This document shows, piece by piece, positions 28,101-35,683 of a stretch of DNA of 64,000 bases. A program made the position numbers and the translations under genes. The notes below the pieces were generated by a model. The model had not been told where the DNA came from. It worked only from the letters and a program-made list of their open reading frames with translations, and did no database searches. Each line of letters begins with the position of its first letter. Position 1 is the stretch's first letter. Origin of the DNA: Dyadobacter sp. MSC1_007 (GTDB taxonomy: Bacteria; Bacteroidota; Bacteroidia; Cytophagales; Spirosomataceae); contig NZ_JAMOZL010000010.1 in NCBI RefSeq assembly GCF_023667495.1, positions 273,525-337,524 of the forward strand, written 5' to 3'.

Positions 28101-28369
28101 GATCGGCGACAGGTTACAGCGTCTATCAAAGCAAATCTTTTATCCGCTTTGAAAGTCTTGCCCTGGCTTATACACTGCCCAGAAAGTTCGTCGAGAAGAT
28201 CAGTATCCAGAATCTGCGTATTTACGGAAACGTGCGGAACATGGGCTTTATTTCCAACTGGAAATTTTGGGACCCCGAAAATGGAACAAACAATGCAACC
28301 AATCAGAACCTGACCTATTCGGTTCCCAGCCCTCGCATTTTTACAATGGGACTGGATATCACCCTCTGA
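25187..28369 (+). CDS. SusC/RagA-family TonB-dependent transporter, PUL 2
   Basis: The 1060-residue outer-membrane transporter has a signal peptide (about 1-25), a spacer, then a carboxypeptidase-regulatory-like domain (about 45-120; VSGKVLSKEDNTPIPGVTV), the plug with VVVGYGTIKKRDLTG and a SusC-type IETIDVLKDASSAAVFG segment, and the beta-barrel. An EF-hand-like DVNNDGKFTNDDKV loop near residue 885 is common in this family. It is followed by its SusD partner after 26 bases. No regulator or hydrolase adjoins the pair. The nearest enzymes are those of the fucose operon upstream, which makes a fucosylated glycan one possible ligand, unproven. Confidence 0.95.
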   Translation: MEKGSSLFRIAVCLLLVWLLRPAIAFSVPLNFQEQKRVRPHLDRSVSGKVLSKEDNTPIPGVTVVVKGSTNGTTTDIDGKFQIETKSDSDVLVFSAVGFVTQEKAVGNATNIDIILAADQKTLDEVVVVGYGTIKKRDLTGAVSQVNATKLENENPQSVQDVLRGNIPGMNVGFSASAKGGGNVAVRGTNSLGAGSSPLVVLDGAIYYGGLEDINPNDIETIDVLKDASSAAVFGAKAASGVILVTTKKGKEGKTVININSNIGFSEVAKNQPVLSPDGFISWRQEVMRNINLTAQPARFTNPNELPSDVTLAQWLAYDGSKGDPTTVWLQRLNMQSVEIQNYKDGKSVDWYSKIFQKGFRQDHTVSLSGKNERVSYYMSLGYLKNEGIVVGDAYSTVRARVNLEGKVNKFLTVGINTQFADRDESQIPVNIDLAPNLSPWGSEFNPDGTYKWRPNEEASGGNHPYYAPSFTTRDKGSMTINNVIFAKVALPFGITYQANFTPRYENYHRYNAESSKHAEWAAEGGRASRRNTRFFSWQIDNILKWNKTIAEKHSFDVTLLANKERYRSWDDSVSNKGFAPNDFLGYHNMSAGNAPVMWTEDQTSTADALMARLYYSFKDRYMLTLSSRRDGYSAFGQKNPRATFASAALGWVFTDEPFWKIDWLNYGKLRASYGSNGNRDIGRYDALANLATGKYLHVNSGGTVYQVSQLYVDRMQNPNLKWERTNSLNIGLDFGLFNNVIDGSLELYKSSTRDLLVKRALPNVLGFDFVLDNLGQVDNKGLELSLNSTNMKRENFSWRSTLNVQMNRNKIVHLYGNKAQVKDASGNVIGEKEADDITNRWFIGHAIDEIWNYKVIGVWQTEEADAAAKYGVKPGDHKILDVNNDGKFTNDDKVFQGFTSPRVRLTLRNEFKLYKNFDVSFMMYSYLGQKGEFNQMKNRPGFPDRSSSYVFPYWTAENRNNEWARLYSSEGSATGYSVYQSKSFIRFESLALAYTLPRKFVEKISIQNLRIYGNVRNMGFISNWKFWDPENGTNNATNQNLTYSVPSPRIFTMGLDITL

Positions 28370-28395
28370 GTTTCAAATACTTCAACTGATTAGAA

Positions 28396-30240
28396 ATGAA
28401 AGCGATATATAAAAAATCAAAACGAATATTGACCGTTTCCTGCGTTCTGATGGGTATGACCGTCGTGAGCTGCAAGGAGGAATGGCTTGCCCCTGAACCG
28501 TTATCTTTTTACAACCCGGACCTGACCTTTAACGACGTTTCCGGCCTTCGTGCGGCGATAGTCGCCTGCGAAAGGAACATGCGGCTGGAATGGTACGGGG
28601 ATGCGCCGCCCATGGTAACGGAAACTATTTTTTCGGAAGTGGCCGTGGAAGGAACAACTGATAAATCAGGGCCGGCACAAAATCTAAACCTGCTGATCAC
28701 GCCTGACGCACAACTTAACCATACGGATTATAACAAAATCGGCTGGTATTGGAGCGAGGGTTTCAAAGGTGTTAAATATGCCAATGTGGTGATTTCAAGG
28801 ATTGATCAGCCCAAAAATTACAAAGACGACGCCGAAAAAAATGCGCTGTTAGGAGCCGCCTATTTTCATCGCGCGGCGAGGTATTACCGGCTAACCCAGC
28901 AGTTTGGCGATGTACCGCTGATCCTTAATGAGATCATTGGTCCGAAACTGGATTTTCAATCGACGAAAAGGGAGGTAATTCTCAAAAAGATGAAGGAGGA
29001 CCTCGAATTTGCGGAACAATGGGTGCCTGCTGTTACCGACAAAGGGACGGTTAATAAGGGGTCTGTCAGCCATTTGCTTACCAAGGTCAACCTGGCGCTC
29101 GGTTTGTTTGATGATGCAATCAAATCGGCTAGTAACGTGATCGATGGCGGAACGCACAAGCTGATGACCAACCGTTTCGGTGTAGACGCCAACAACTCTG
29201 ACCGCAATGTCATCTGGGACCTTCACCGCCCTGCCAACAAGTCGATAGGAGCCAACACCGAAGGCCTGATGATGGTGATCGACCGTGTAAGCATCGATGG
29301 GAATATCGAAGGTGGTATTCAATTGATGCGGAACACGGTGCCTTTCTGGTTCAACAATATCAATACACCAGCGGGTAACCGTGGCACGATAGATACCTAC
29401 GGCATTGCGATAGACCAGGTTACTAAGTTTGGGCGCGGGATTGGTCGTGTTCGTCCTACTTATTATTCGCAGGAAGGTGTTTGGGATGACAAGAAGGATT
29501 TGCGTCACGCACCAGGCAACTGGATGAGAATGGAAGACCTCCTTTATAATAACCCTGCGCTGAATACCGCTACACCAAAAGACCCATATTACGGTAAGAA
29601 CTTGCAGCTCCGGAATGAATCCGGGGCAGTTCTCACGATCGATACCATCCGTTGCTGGTTCGACTGGCCACATTACAAGCTTTATATAGAAGATCCGCAA
29701 CGCGTGCAGCCTGCCGGTGGTAACACCGACTGGTATGTGTTCCGTTTGGCTGAAACGTATCTGTTGCGTGCGGAGGCATATGCGTGGAAAGGAGACCTTG
29801 TCAATGCGGCCAAAGATCTTAATGCTGTCCGTACCCGTGCGAAATGCGATCCTTTGAAACCGGCCGATATCAACATCGGAACGATCCTCGACGAGCGTGC
29901 CCGCGAGTTGTATTTCGAGGAGCCCCGCAAAACAGAACTTACCCGTGTCGCTTATATTTTTGCGATGACCGGCAAGGCTGCTCCGAATGGTAAGACGTAC
30001 AACATGGAAAGTTTTTCAGAGAAAAATTACTTCTATGACCGTGTTATGGAGAAAAGCGATTTTTATAACAAAGGTGTGAAAACGCGGCATGCGGATGAGT
30101 ACTTAATGAGCCCTTACCACGTGTTGTGGCCGATTCCACAGTCGGCAATCGATGGAAATACGCAGGCACGTATTAACCAGAATAAAGGTTATAACGGTTT
30201 CCAGAACAACGTACCGCCATTGACTGAGATTCCGAAGTAG
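28396..30240 (+). CDS. SusD/RagB-family glycan-binding lipoprotein, PUL 2
   Basis: The 614-residue surface lipoprotein has a lipobox TVVSC (Cys about 26) followed by KEEWLAPEPLSF. Family features are AAYFHRAARYYRLTQQFGDVPLI (tetratricopeptide-like helices, about 155-180), FRLAETYLLRAEAYAWKGD, NAVRTRAKC, and a late ERARELYFEEPRKTELTRVAY. It is longer than the PUL 1 partner, with insertions in the ligand-binding half. It pairs with the SusC 26 bases upstream, and a terminator lies 24 bases after the stop. Confidence 0.95.
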   Translation: MKAIYKKSKRILTVSCVLMGMTVVSCKEEWLAPEPLSFYNPDLTFNDVSGLRAAIVACERNMRLEWYGDAPPMVTETIFSEVAVEGTTDKSGPAQNLNLLITPDAQLNHTDYNKIGWYWSEGFKGVKYANVVISRIDQPKNYKDDAEKNALLGAAYFHRAARYYRLTQQFGDVPLILNEIIGPKLDFQSTKREVILKKMKEDLEFAEQWVPAVTDKGTVNKGSVSHLLTKVNLALGLFDDAIKSASNVIDGGTHKLMTNRFGVDANNSDRNVIWDLHRPANKSIGANTEGLMMVIDRVSIDGNIEGGIQLMRNTVPFWFNNINTPAGNRGTIDTYGIAIDQVTKFGRGIGRVRPTYYSQEGVWDDKKDLRHAPGNWMRMEDLLYNNPALNTATPKDPYYGKNLQLRNESGAVLTIDTIRCWFDWPHYKLYIEDPQRVQPAGGNTDWYVFRLAETYLLRAEAYAWKGDLVNAAKDLNAVRTRAKCDPLKPADINIGTILDERARELYFEEPRKTELTRVAYIFAMTGKAAPNGKTYNMESFSEKNYFYDRVMEKSDFYNKGVKTRHADEYLMSPYHVLWPIPQSAIDGNTQARINQNKGYNGFQNNVPPLTEIPK

Positions 30241-30263
30241 TATTTTAGAAACAAAAGAGTTAT

Positions 30264-30307
30264 TGTTCCGGGAAGCCCTTCAAAGGGTTTTCCGGAACAT
30301 TTTTTTG
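30264..30307 (+). terminator. Rho-independent terminator after PUL 2 susD
   Basis: The 17-bp stem tgttccgggaagccctt (30264-30280) / aagggttttccggaaca (30283-30299) contains two G-U pairs and is followed by a T-run of seven or more. Confidence 0.9.
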
Positions 30308-30326
30308 CTATTCGAGTAATCTTTCC

Positions 30327-30485
30327 AGCCGCGGAGCGGCTCCCTGTTTTTAGAAAAGAACAATATAATCACGTTGTTGGCCCCAGCGGGGCCTCCTGTT
30401 TGTTACCGATTATAGGAGGCTCCGGAGGAGCCGCGTCAAAATCGGCTGGTTACATTTTCCTAAAAACAGGATGCTCCTCCGGAGC
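30327..30485. repeat. Cluster of four REP-like GC hairpins
   Basis: Four short GC palindromes lie within 160 bases: agccgc-gga-gcggct (30327-30341), ggcccc-agc-ggggcc (30379-30393), ggctcc-gga-ggagcc (30418-30432) and gctcc-tcc-ggagc (30473-30485). The outer pair is flanked by complementary cctgtttttag / ctaaaaacagg, so the whole unit can also fold as one large stem. This is how REP/BIME-type intergenic elements look. It accounts for most of the 320-base gap 30241-30561, in which I see no gene. Confidence 0.75.
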
Positions 30486-30561
30486 TTTTGCCTTCTTTCA
30501 TTAGAAAGTCAAATTTCTTCTTCCCGGGCAATCCTACAAAATATTTTGACTGCCTTTAAAC

Positions 30562-30984
30562 CTACCGCCCCCCAATCAACCGCTCCAACCGCTCCATCAT
30601 CTCATCCTTCTCCTTCAACATCCGCTCATAAAGCGCAATCTTTTCCTCGTGAAGTTGGATCAGTTTGTCCACCGGATTATTGTGATAATTCTCAACTGAA
30701 TTGGCGACAAAGGAACCGCTGTGAAATGTATTGGAGATAATGTTCATAACCTTCTCCTCATCAAAATTCCGAATCGCATCTGCTGGGATTTTAAGTATGG
30801 CTGAAACCTGCTCTAATATGTTGGAATCGATCTTTTCCTTCTGTTCAAGTAGGGAGATTTTTTGCTGGTTCCAGTCTTCGCCGAGCTCGAACGCGACCGC
30901 GTCCTGTTTTAGGCCCAAAAGCTCTCGAAATCGTTTAAGATTACGGCCTTCGTGGATCTTCGGATTAGGGGTAGTATGTGTCAT
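30562..30984 (-). CDS. XRE-type helix-turn-helix protein with C-terminal coiled coil
   Basis: The 140-residue protein has an XRE-like DNA-binding domain at about 12-68 (LKRFRELLGLKQDAVAFELG, then ISLLEQKEKI; the second helix and recognition helix are clear). A linker follows, then a charged coiled coil at about 105-137 (LIQLHEEKIALYERMLKEKDEM). The start was set at MTHTTPNP; the frame opens 35 codons earlier, but that part is rich in residues unlike the domain. It might be a stand-alone repressor. The gene is 122 bases downstream of the fructan HTCS on the same strand and could be transcribed with it or alone. No target is apparent. Confidence 0.8.
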   Translation of the reverse strand: MTHTTPNPKIHEGRNLKRFRELLGLKQDAVAFELGEDWNQQKISLLEQKEKIDSNILEQVSAILKIPADAIRNFDEEKVMNIISNTFHSGSFVANSVENYHNNPVDKLIQLHEEKIALYERMLKEKDEMMERLERLIGGR

Positions 30985-31106
30985 GGAGAGTGCTGTTTCG
31001 TTGAAAAGGCAATTTATATAAATCCGTCGGGAATTTTCCTGATAATTTACAGGCGTGACAATGTAAGTTACCGGCCGGATGCCGAACAATGTCGGAACGC
31101 AAAATT

Positions 31107-33824
31107 TTAACTCCTAACCGTCCGCCAATCCTTCGGGGATACGCCAAACCTGGCTTTGAAAACGGTGGAGAAATAACTTTGGGAGGTGAACCCGGTCTGA
31201 TCGGCGATTTCGGCTATAGTGAGGTCCGGGTTTTGTAGTAGCGTGCAGGCTTTATCGAGGCGGAGGTTGAGAATCAGGTCGTTGGTGCCGCCTCCGAGCA
31301 ATGCTTTGGTTTTGCGGAAAAGTTGTACTCTTGATAGTCCGAGTTCTTTTCCTAATGACTCTACGGTGAGATCAGGATCGGCGAGGCGTGCGAGTATGGC
31401 GGCACGGAGGTCGTTCAGGAATTTTTTATCCAGGCGTGAAATGCCTGCTTCGGCGTCACCGACGGCTTTTCCGAGCTGGGCTGCTTTGAGCAGGATCCGG
31501 TTGGCCAGCAGACTTTTGGTGCTTTCGACCAGGAACTGCGGGCTGAATGGCTTGGTGATGTACATGTCTGCTTTGGCTTGCATACCCTCAATCTGCTGCT
31601 CCGGCGCATTTTTGGCGGTGAGCAATATCACAGGAATATGGGAAGTCCGCATATCGGATTTTAAAGTACCTGTAACTTGCAGGCCGTCCATCACTGGCAG
31701 CATTACATCGCAAATGATCAGGTCGGGAACGGAGTCGAAGCATTGGTCGAGGCCCGACTTGCCGTCCGTTGCAGTGATAACCTGGTATATGGGTTGCATA
31801 ATGCCTGCGACAAACGCCAGCAACTCTTCATTGTCTTCGATGATGACGACGGTAGGCATATCCGCGTTTGTGGCAATGGGTTCGGTTTCCGGTTCTGCGG
31901 GGGCGGAAATTCTTGATACCGGCTCCGTATGCTGTTGCCGGGTAAAGTCGGCGAGGTCTTCTGGCTTGAAATGCTCGTTGCCCAGCGGTAATGTGACGAT
32001 AAATGCGGCGCCTTCGCTCTTTTTGCTTTCCGCTTCAATGGTACCCTGATGCAGTTCCACAAACTCACGGGATAATGGCAGGCCAAGGCCGGTACCTTTG
32101 CTGGAATTTTTGCCCTGATAAAACATTTCGAAAGCCCCAGCCATATCCGCGTCGCTCATTCCTACACCATTATCCTCGACTTTGATCACCACAGCATCGT
32201 CGCGACGGCTGATATGGATGTAAATATGACCCCAATCAGCGGTGAATTTGAATGCATTGGACAGCAGGTTGAACAGCACTTTATCCATCATATCACGGTC
32301 AAACCACACATCCAGTTCGGGAATGGTGGTCATCAGCCGGAAGTCGATCCTGCGTTTTTTAGCCATGTGATCAAAAGGGAGCATGAGCTCGCGGATGAAT
32401 GCGACCATGTCGTTGGCCGACACCTGTAACCTGATCTTGCCGCTTTCGATCTTGCGGAAATCCATCAGCTGGTTCACAAGCCAGAGTAGTCTTTGCGCAT
32501 TCTTTTGTACGAGCCCGAGGTTCTTGCGTGCAGCCGGGCTTTCATTTTTTTGTCTTAAAAGCTCTTCAATAGGGCCCAAAATAAGTGTGAGTGGCGTGCG
32601 GAATTCGTGGGAAATATTGGTAAAAAAGCGGAATTTCGATTCGGTAGCCTCTTGTGCCTTTTCGGCGATATCTTGTATCCGGTTCCGCTGGATCATAATT
32701 TCCTGGTTCTTCGAATTAAGCTCCCGGTTGATCTTTTTGTTCTCTTTCAATGAATAAAGCGCCACCGACCCCAGAATAATGGAGATGATAAACAGGCCAG
32801 TCATCACAAAAAGCAGGCCGCGCTGGGTACGGTAAATTTCGAGCTGTTCGTCGATCCGGACCTGCTGCCGCTCGATATCATTTTGCTGCGCAATCATCTT
32901 GTCCGTCTGCATTTTAATCATCCTTACATTAGACGAATCGATGATGGCAGTTTGCAGCAGGTTTTCTTTTTGGAAAGGCTGTTTCCGGAGAATATTCATA
33001 GCTACGCGAATTGCCTCTTCTCCGCCAGTTGGATACAGGGCAGTGGCAGTAATATGTCCGTCGAACACCATTTGAATATCGCCAAACTGTCCCGGCAGGC
33101 CATCGACGCCTATGACACGGATCTTGCGGTCGGGCAGCAGCTGGTTGCAGATTTCCCTTGCACCCATCGCCATTACTTCGTTCTGCGCAAAAATAAGATC
33201 GAGGTTAGGATGATTTCGCAGCACTTTTTTGAGTTCGGCCTTTGCTATTTCCTTTTCCCATTGCCCGTTCAGCGTTGCCACACGCCGCATTCCGGGGCGA
33301 CCTGCCAGTGCATCAGTGAAGCCGCGGTGCCTGTCGGAAGCAGGCGAGGAGCGGGGTAAGCCGGTAATTTCAATGATTTCACCCTTGCCGCCAAGCAGCG
33401 AAGCGGCATAATCACCTACGGTTTTACCCACCTGGTAGTTGTCGCCACCGACGTAGGCGGTAAAATAGGGCGATGAAGTTCGCCTGTCCACGACTACGAC
33501 AGGCGTGCCTTGTTTATATGCTTTTTCAACAATAGGGGTAACGGGGTCAGCTTCGTTAGGAGAAACTACCAGCAGGTCGATGCCGCTTTGCAGCAATTCG
33601 TCGATCTGCTTCACCTGTAAGCTGCTGCTGGCGTGGGCGTCGCGGTAAATCAGCTGTGCATTCGAGTGAAATGCGAGCTCGCGCTGCATGCCGTCCAGCA
33701 TGGCCTTCCGCCATTCATCGTCGCCAGTGCATTGCGAAAACCCGATCACGTAACTTTCCTCCCGCTTTTCAGCGCAGCTCCAAAACATCATCAGCAGCAG
33801 GGAAGCGATCGTTACGAGTTTCAT
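31107..33824 (-). CDS. Fructose-sensing HTCS with periplasmic-binding-protein sensor
   Basis: The 905-residue protein differs from the other two HTCS here. Its sensor is not a Reg_prop propeller but a type I periplasmic binding protein (about 22-320; VIGFSQCTGDDEWRKAM, VVDRRTSSPYFTAYVGGDN, PNEADPVTPIVEKA), as in ribose/galactose-binding proteins. A membrane helix (about 333-357), a kinase domain with H406 (ISHEFRTPLTL), a receiver with D706 (DVMLPVMDG) and an AraC helix-turn-helix (about 805-900) follow. In Bacteroides thetaiotaomicron BT1754 has this layout and binds fructose to switch on the fructan PUL. This gene lies 69 bases after a GH32 gene in a fructan locus, so fructose is the best ligand call. 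The start MKLVTIASLL was preferred over a Met 11 codons earlier; a Cys at 17 (FWSC) is lipobox-like. Confidence 0.93.
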   Translation of the reverse strand: MKLVTIASLLLMMFWSCAEKREESYVIGFSQCTGDDEWRKAMLDGMQRELAFHSNAQLIYRDAHASSSLQVKQIDELLQSGIDLLVVSPNEADPVTPIVEKAYKQGTPVVVVDRRTSSPYFTAYVGGDNYQVGKTVGDYAASLLGGKGEIIEITGLPRSSPASDRHRGFTDALAGRPGMRRVATLNGQWEKEIAKAELKKVLRNHPNLDLIFAQNEVMAMGAREICNQLLPDRKIRVIGVDGLPGQFGDIQMVFDGHITATALYPTGGEEAIRVAMNILRKQPFQKENLLQTAIIDSSNVRMIKMQTDKMIAQQNDIERQQVRIDEQLEIYRTQRGLLFVMTGLFIISIILGSVALYSLKENKKINRELNSKNQEIMIQRNRIQDIAEKAQEATESKFRFFTNISHEFRTPLTLILGPIEELLRQKNESPAARKNLGLVQKNAQRLLWLVNQLMDFRKIESGKIRLQVSANDMVAFIRELMLPFDHMAKKRRIDFRLMTTIPELDVWFDRDMMDKVLFNLLSNAFKFTADWGHIYIHISRRDDAVVIKVEDNGVGMSDADMAGAFEMFYQGKNSSKGTGLGLPLSREFVELHQGTIEAESKKSEGAAFIVTLPLGNEHFKPEDLADFTRQQHTEPVSRISAPAEPETEPIATNADMPTVVIIEDNEELLAFVAGIMQPIYQVITATDGKSGLDQCFDSVPDLIICDVMLPVMDGLQVTGTLKSDMRTSHIPVILLTAKNAPEQQIEGMQAKADMYITKPFSPQFLVESTKSLLANRILLKAAQLGKAVGDAEAGISRLDKKFLNDLRAAILARLADPDLTVESLGKELGLSRVQLFRKTKALLGGGTNDLILNLRLDKACTLLQNPDLTIAEIADQTGFTSQSYFSTVFKARFGVSPKDWRTVRS

Positions 33825-33893
33825 ATTGACGAAAATACCCCGGACTAGCCGGGGCAATGGTTAAATATAGTACAAATTATCGCAGGCTAATAC

Positions 33894-35399
33894 TCATTCC
33901 ACTTCCGGTTTTAGCACCTTGTAACGGACATCTTCCAATGTAATTCCGGTTGCGGATTTGATGGTAAGCGTATTCATAGGCGTGTCGGGGAAAAAGATAT
34001 CGGTCATCACTGTCAGGCCGCCGTCGGCGAATAGTTCTACGGAAGCTACATCGGCCACAAGGGTAAGGGCCAGTTTTGCATCTGTTGATAGCCTTGGTGC
34101 AATATGTTTTTGGCCAAATCCTGCTTCAAAATCCGTCTTGCCCGATTTCGACCGGTCGATATAGTATTGGTTGGAAGATTTATTATAGCCAATGAGCACT
34201 TCATTACCGGCTTTATTGGACAATACCAATTCAAAATCGCTGACAGCCGCGGCCTGCAAATCCAGGCGGAATAAGCCCGAAGCATTGCTTTCTTTTGGGG
34301 TAAGGTCTACGGGAGATTTTACCTTCACATTCTGCCGCGCATAGCCGCCGGTTGCAATGGAATTCAGCTCTTTTGCAGGGATAGAAGTCATGTACAGCTC
34401 TTTGCCGACTGCCTTCAGGGCCAATTCTCTCGAAATCGTATTGGCGCTGCGCCATGGATCGGTCGGGACCTGGTTGGCATATTGCCAGTTGCTCATCCAG
34501 CCCATCAGCAACATGCGGTCGCCGGTGTTGGAGAATGTTACAGCCGCATAGTTGTCGGCTCCGTAATCGAGCCATTTGGTTTCTTTGGAATACGCAGTAA
34601 ATGTCTTTCCGTCGAAATCACCCAGAAAATATTGCCCAGCCGAACCCTTATTCGGTCCTCCCGGATTGATATTGACGATCAGCACCCATACCTGCTTGCC
34701 ATTATGTGTGAGCGGGAACAGGTCCGGGCACTCCCACACGCCCCCGTGGGCTCCCGCATCCGCACCAAACTCACTCTCACGCGTCCATTTTTTAAGATCG
34801 GGTGAAGAGTAGAAGGTGATCCGGTCTTTGGTTGCCAGTGTCATTACCCATTTTTTCTGAGGTTCATACCACCGCACTTTCGGATCGCGGAAATCGCTGA
34901 TGCCGGGATTCTGTAATACGGGGTTACCGCTGTACTTGGTCCAGGTTTTACCCTCATCCAGACTATATGCAATGCTCTGGTATTCATGGCGGCCTGTATT
35001 CTGTTTTTCAAGAACAGGGTTATGATGCGTAAAAATCGCGACGAGCGGCGCCTTGCCATCCTTGCCGAAGCCGGAAGTATTGTTTACATCCACCACGGCA
35101 CTACCAGAGAAAATGTAGCCGAGGCTGTCCGGATACAATGCGATGGGCTGCTCGTTCCAATGCACCATATCCTTGCTGGTCGCATGTCCCCAGTGCATCG
35201 GCCCCCAGATTTTGGCATCGGGATAATACTGGTAAAAGAGGTGATAGGTGCCATTGTAATACACCATACCATTGGGATCGTTCATCCAATGCGCCTTTGG
35301 CGTGAAATGGAACTGCGGCCGGTACTTTTCAGGAACCTCCTGAGCGTTTGCGAACTGAACAAACAGTAATGTGGCTAGTATTGAGATAGTGTTTTTCAT
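33894..35399 (-). CDS. GH32 fructan hydrolase (levanase/inulinase/invertase type)
   Basis: The 501-residue secreted enzyme cleaves beta-fructofuranosyl bonds. A signal peptide (1-20, QFANAQ) is followed by the five-bladed GH32 propeller with nucleophile D41 in HWMNDPNG, transition-state stabiliser D172 in FRDPKV and acid/base E223 in VWECPDLF. The C-terminal beta-sandwich spans about 350-500. Exo versus endo action, and levan versus inulin, cannot be read from these motifs. The start at MKNTIS follows an A-rich leader; a Met 7 codons earlier is possible. It follows SusC/SusD on the same strand after a 284-base gap filled by a repeat array and precedes the fructose-sensing HTCS. Confidence 0.94.
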   Translation of the reverse strand: MKNTISILATLLFVQFANAQEVPEKYRPQFHFTPKAHWMNDPNGMVYYNGTYHLFYQYYPDAKIWGPMHWGHATSKDMVHWNEQPIALYPDSLGYIFSGSAVVDVNNTSGFGKDGKAPLVAIFTHHNPVLEKQNTGRHEYQSIAYSLDEGKTWTKYSGNPVLQNPGISDFRDPKVRWYEPQKKWVMTLATKDRITFYSSPDLKKWTRESEFGADAGAHGGVWECPDLFPLTHNGKQVWVLIVNINPGGPNKGSAGQYFLGDFDGKTFTAYSKETKWLDYGADNYAAVTFSNTGDRMLLMGWMSNWQYANQVPTDPWRSANTISRELALKAVGKELYMTSIPAKELNSIATGGYARQNVKVKSPVDLTPKESNASGLFRLDLQAAAVSDFELVLSNKAGNEVLIGYNKSSNQYYIDRSKSGKTDFEAGFGQKHIAPRLSTDAKLALTLVADVASVELFADGGLTVMTDIFFPDTPMNTLTIKSATGITLEDVRYKVLKPEVE

Positions 35400-35456
35400 C
35401 TTTTGTTTTTTATGAGGCATGTCAAATGCGATTCAACTGTCGTCCTTAGCGCAGCA

Positions 35457-35651
35457 CTGTCACCCTGAGCGGAGCGCAGTCACCCTGAGCGGAGCGCTGT
35501 CACCCTGAGCGGAGCGCTGTCACCCTGAGCGGAGCGCTGTCACCCTGAGCGCAGTCGAGGGGTAGCGTGCGTGATGCCCTTCGACCGCCCGGCGGCCCGG
35601 TGCGCTCAGGGTGACATTCCGCTTAAGGTGACATTTCTACTCAGGGTGACA
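35457..35651. repeat. Dispersed palindromic repeat, copy 2, with tandem expansion
   Basis: Five tandem copies of a 20-base unit (ctgtcaccctgagcggagcg and close variants) begin at 35457, 35477, 35497, 35517 and 35537. The fifth merges into a full palindromic element (35538-35616) nearly identical to copy 1 in reverse orientation, including the same 15-base insert (35586-35600) in one arm. Two decayed inverted half-copies follow (about 35623-35634 and 35640-35651). The array separates susD from GH32 inside one operon. Confidence 0.92.
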
Positions 35652-35683
35652 TTCGAGTGCTATTTTAACAACCCCGTATATTT

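Noticed and set aside
28891..29700. Minus-strand open frame of about 269 codons
   Set aside because: It is antisense to the PUL 2 susD gene, which is intact. The translation has no domain or signal sequence.
31219..32049. Plus-strand open frame of about 276 codons
   Set aside because: It is antisense to the receiver and kinase parts of the fructose HTCS; its Ser/Arg-rich shadow translation has no domain.
35457..35557. Regular 20-base repeats as a CRISPR array
   Set aside because: Repeats are directly adjacent without spacers, and no cas genes are present.
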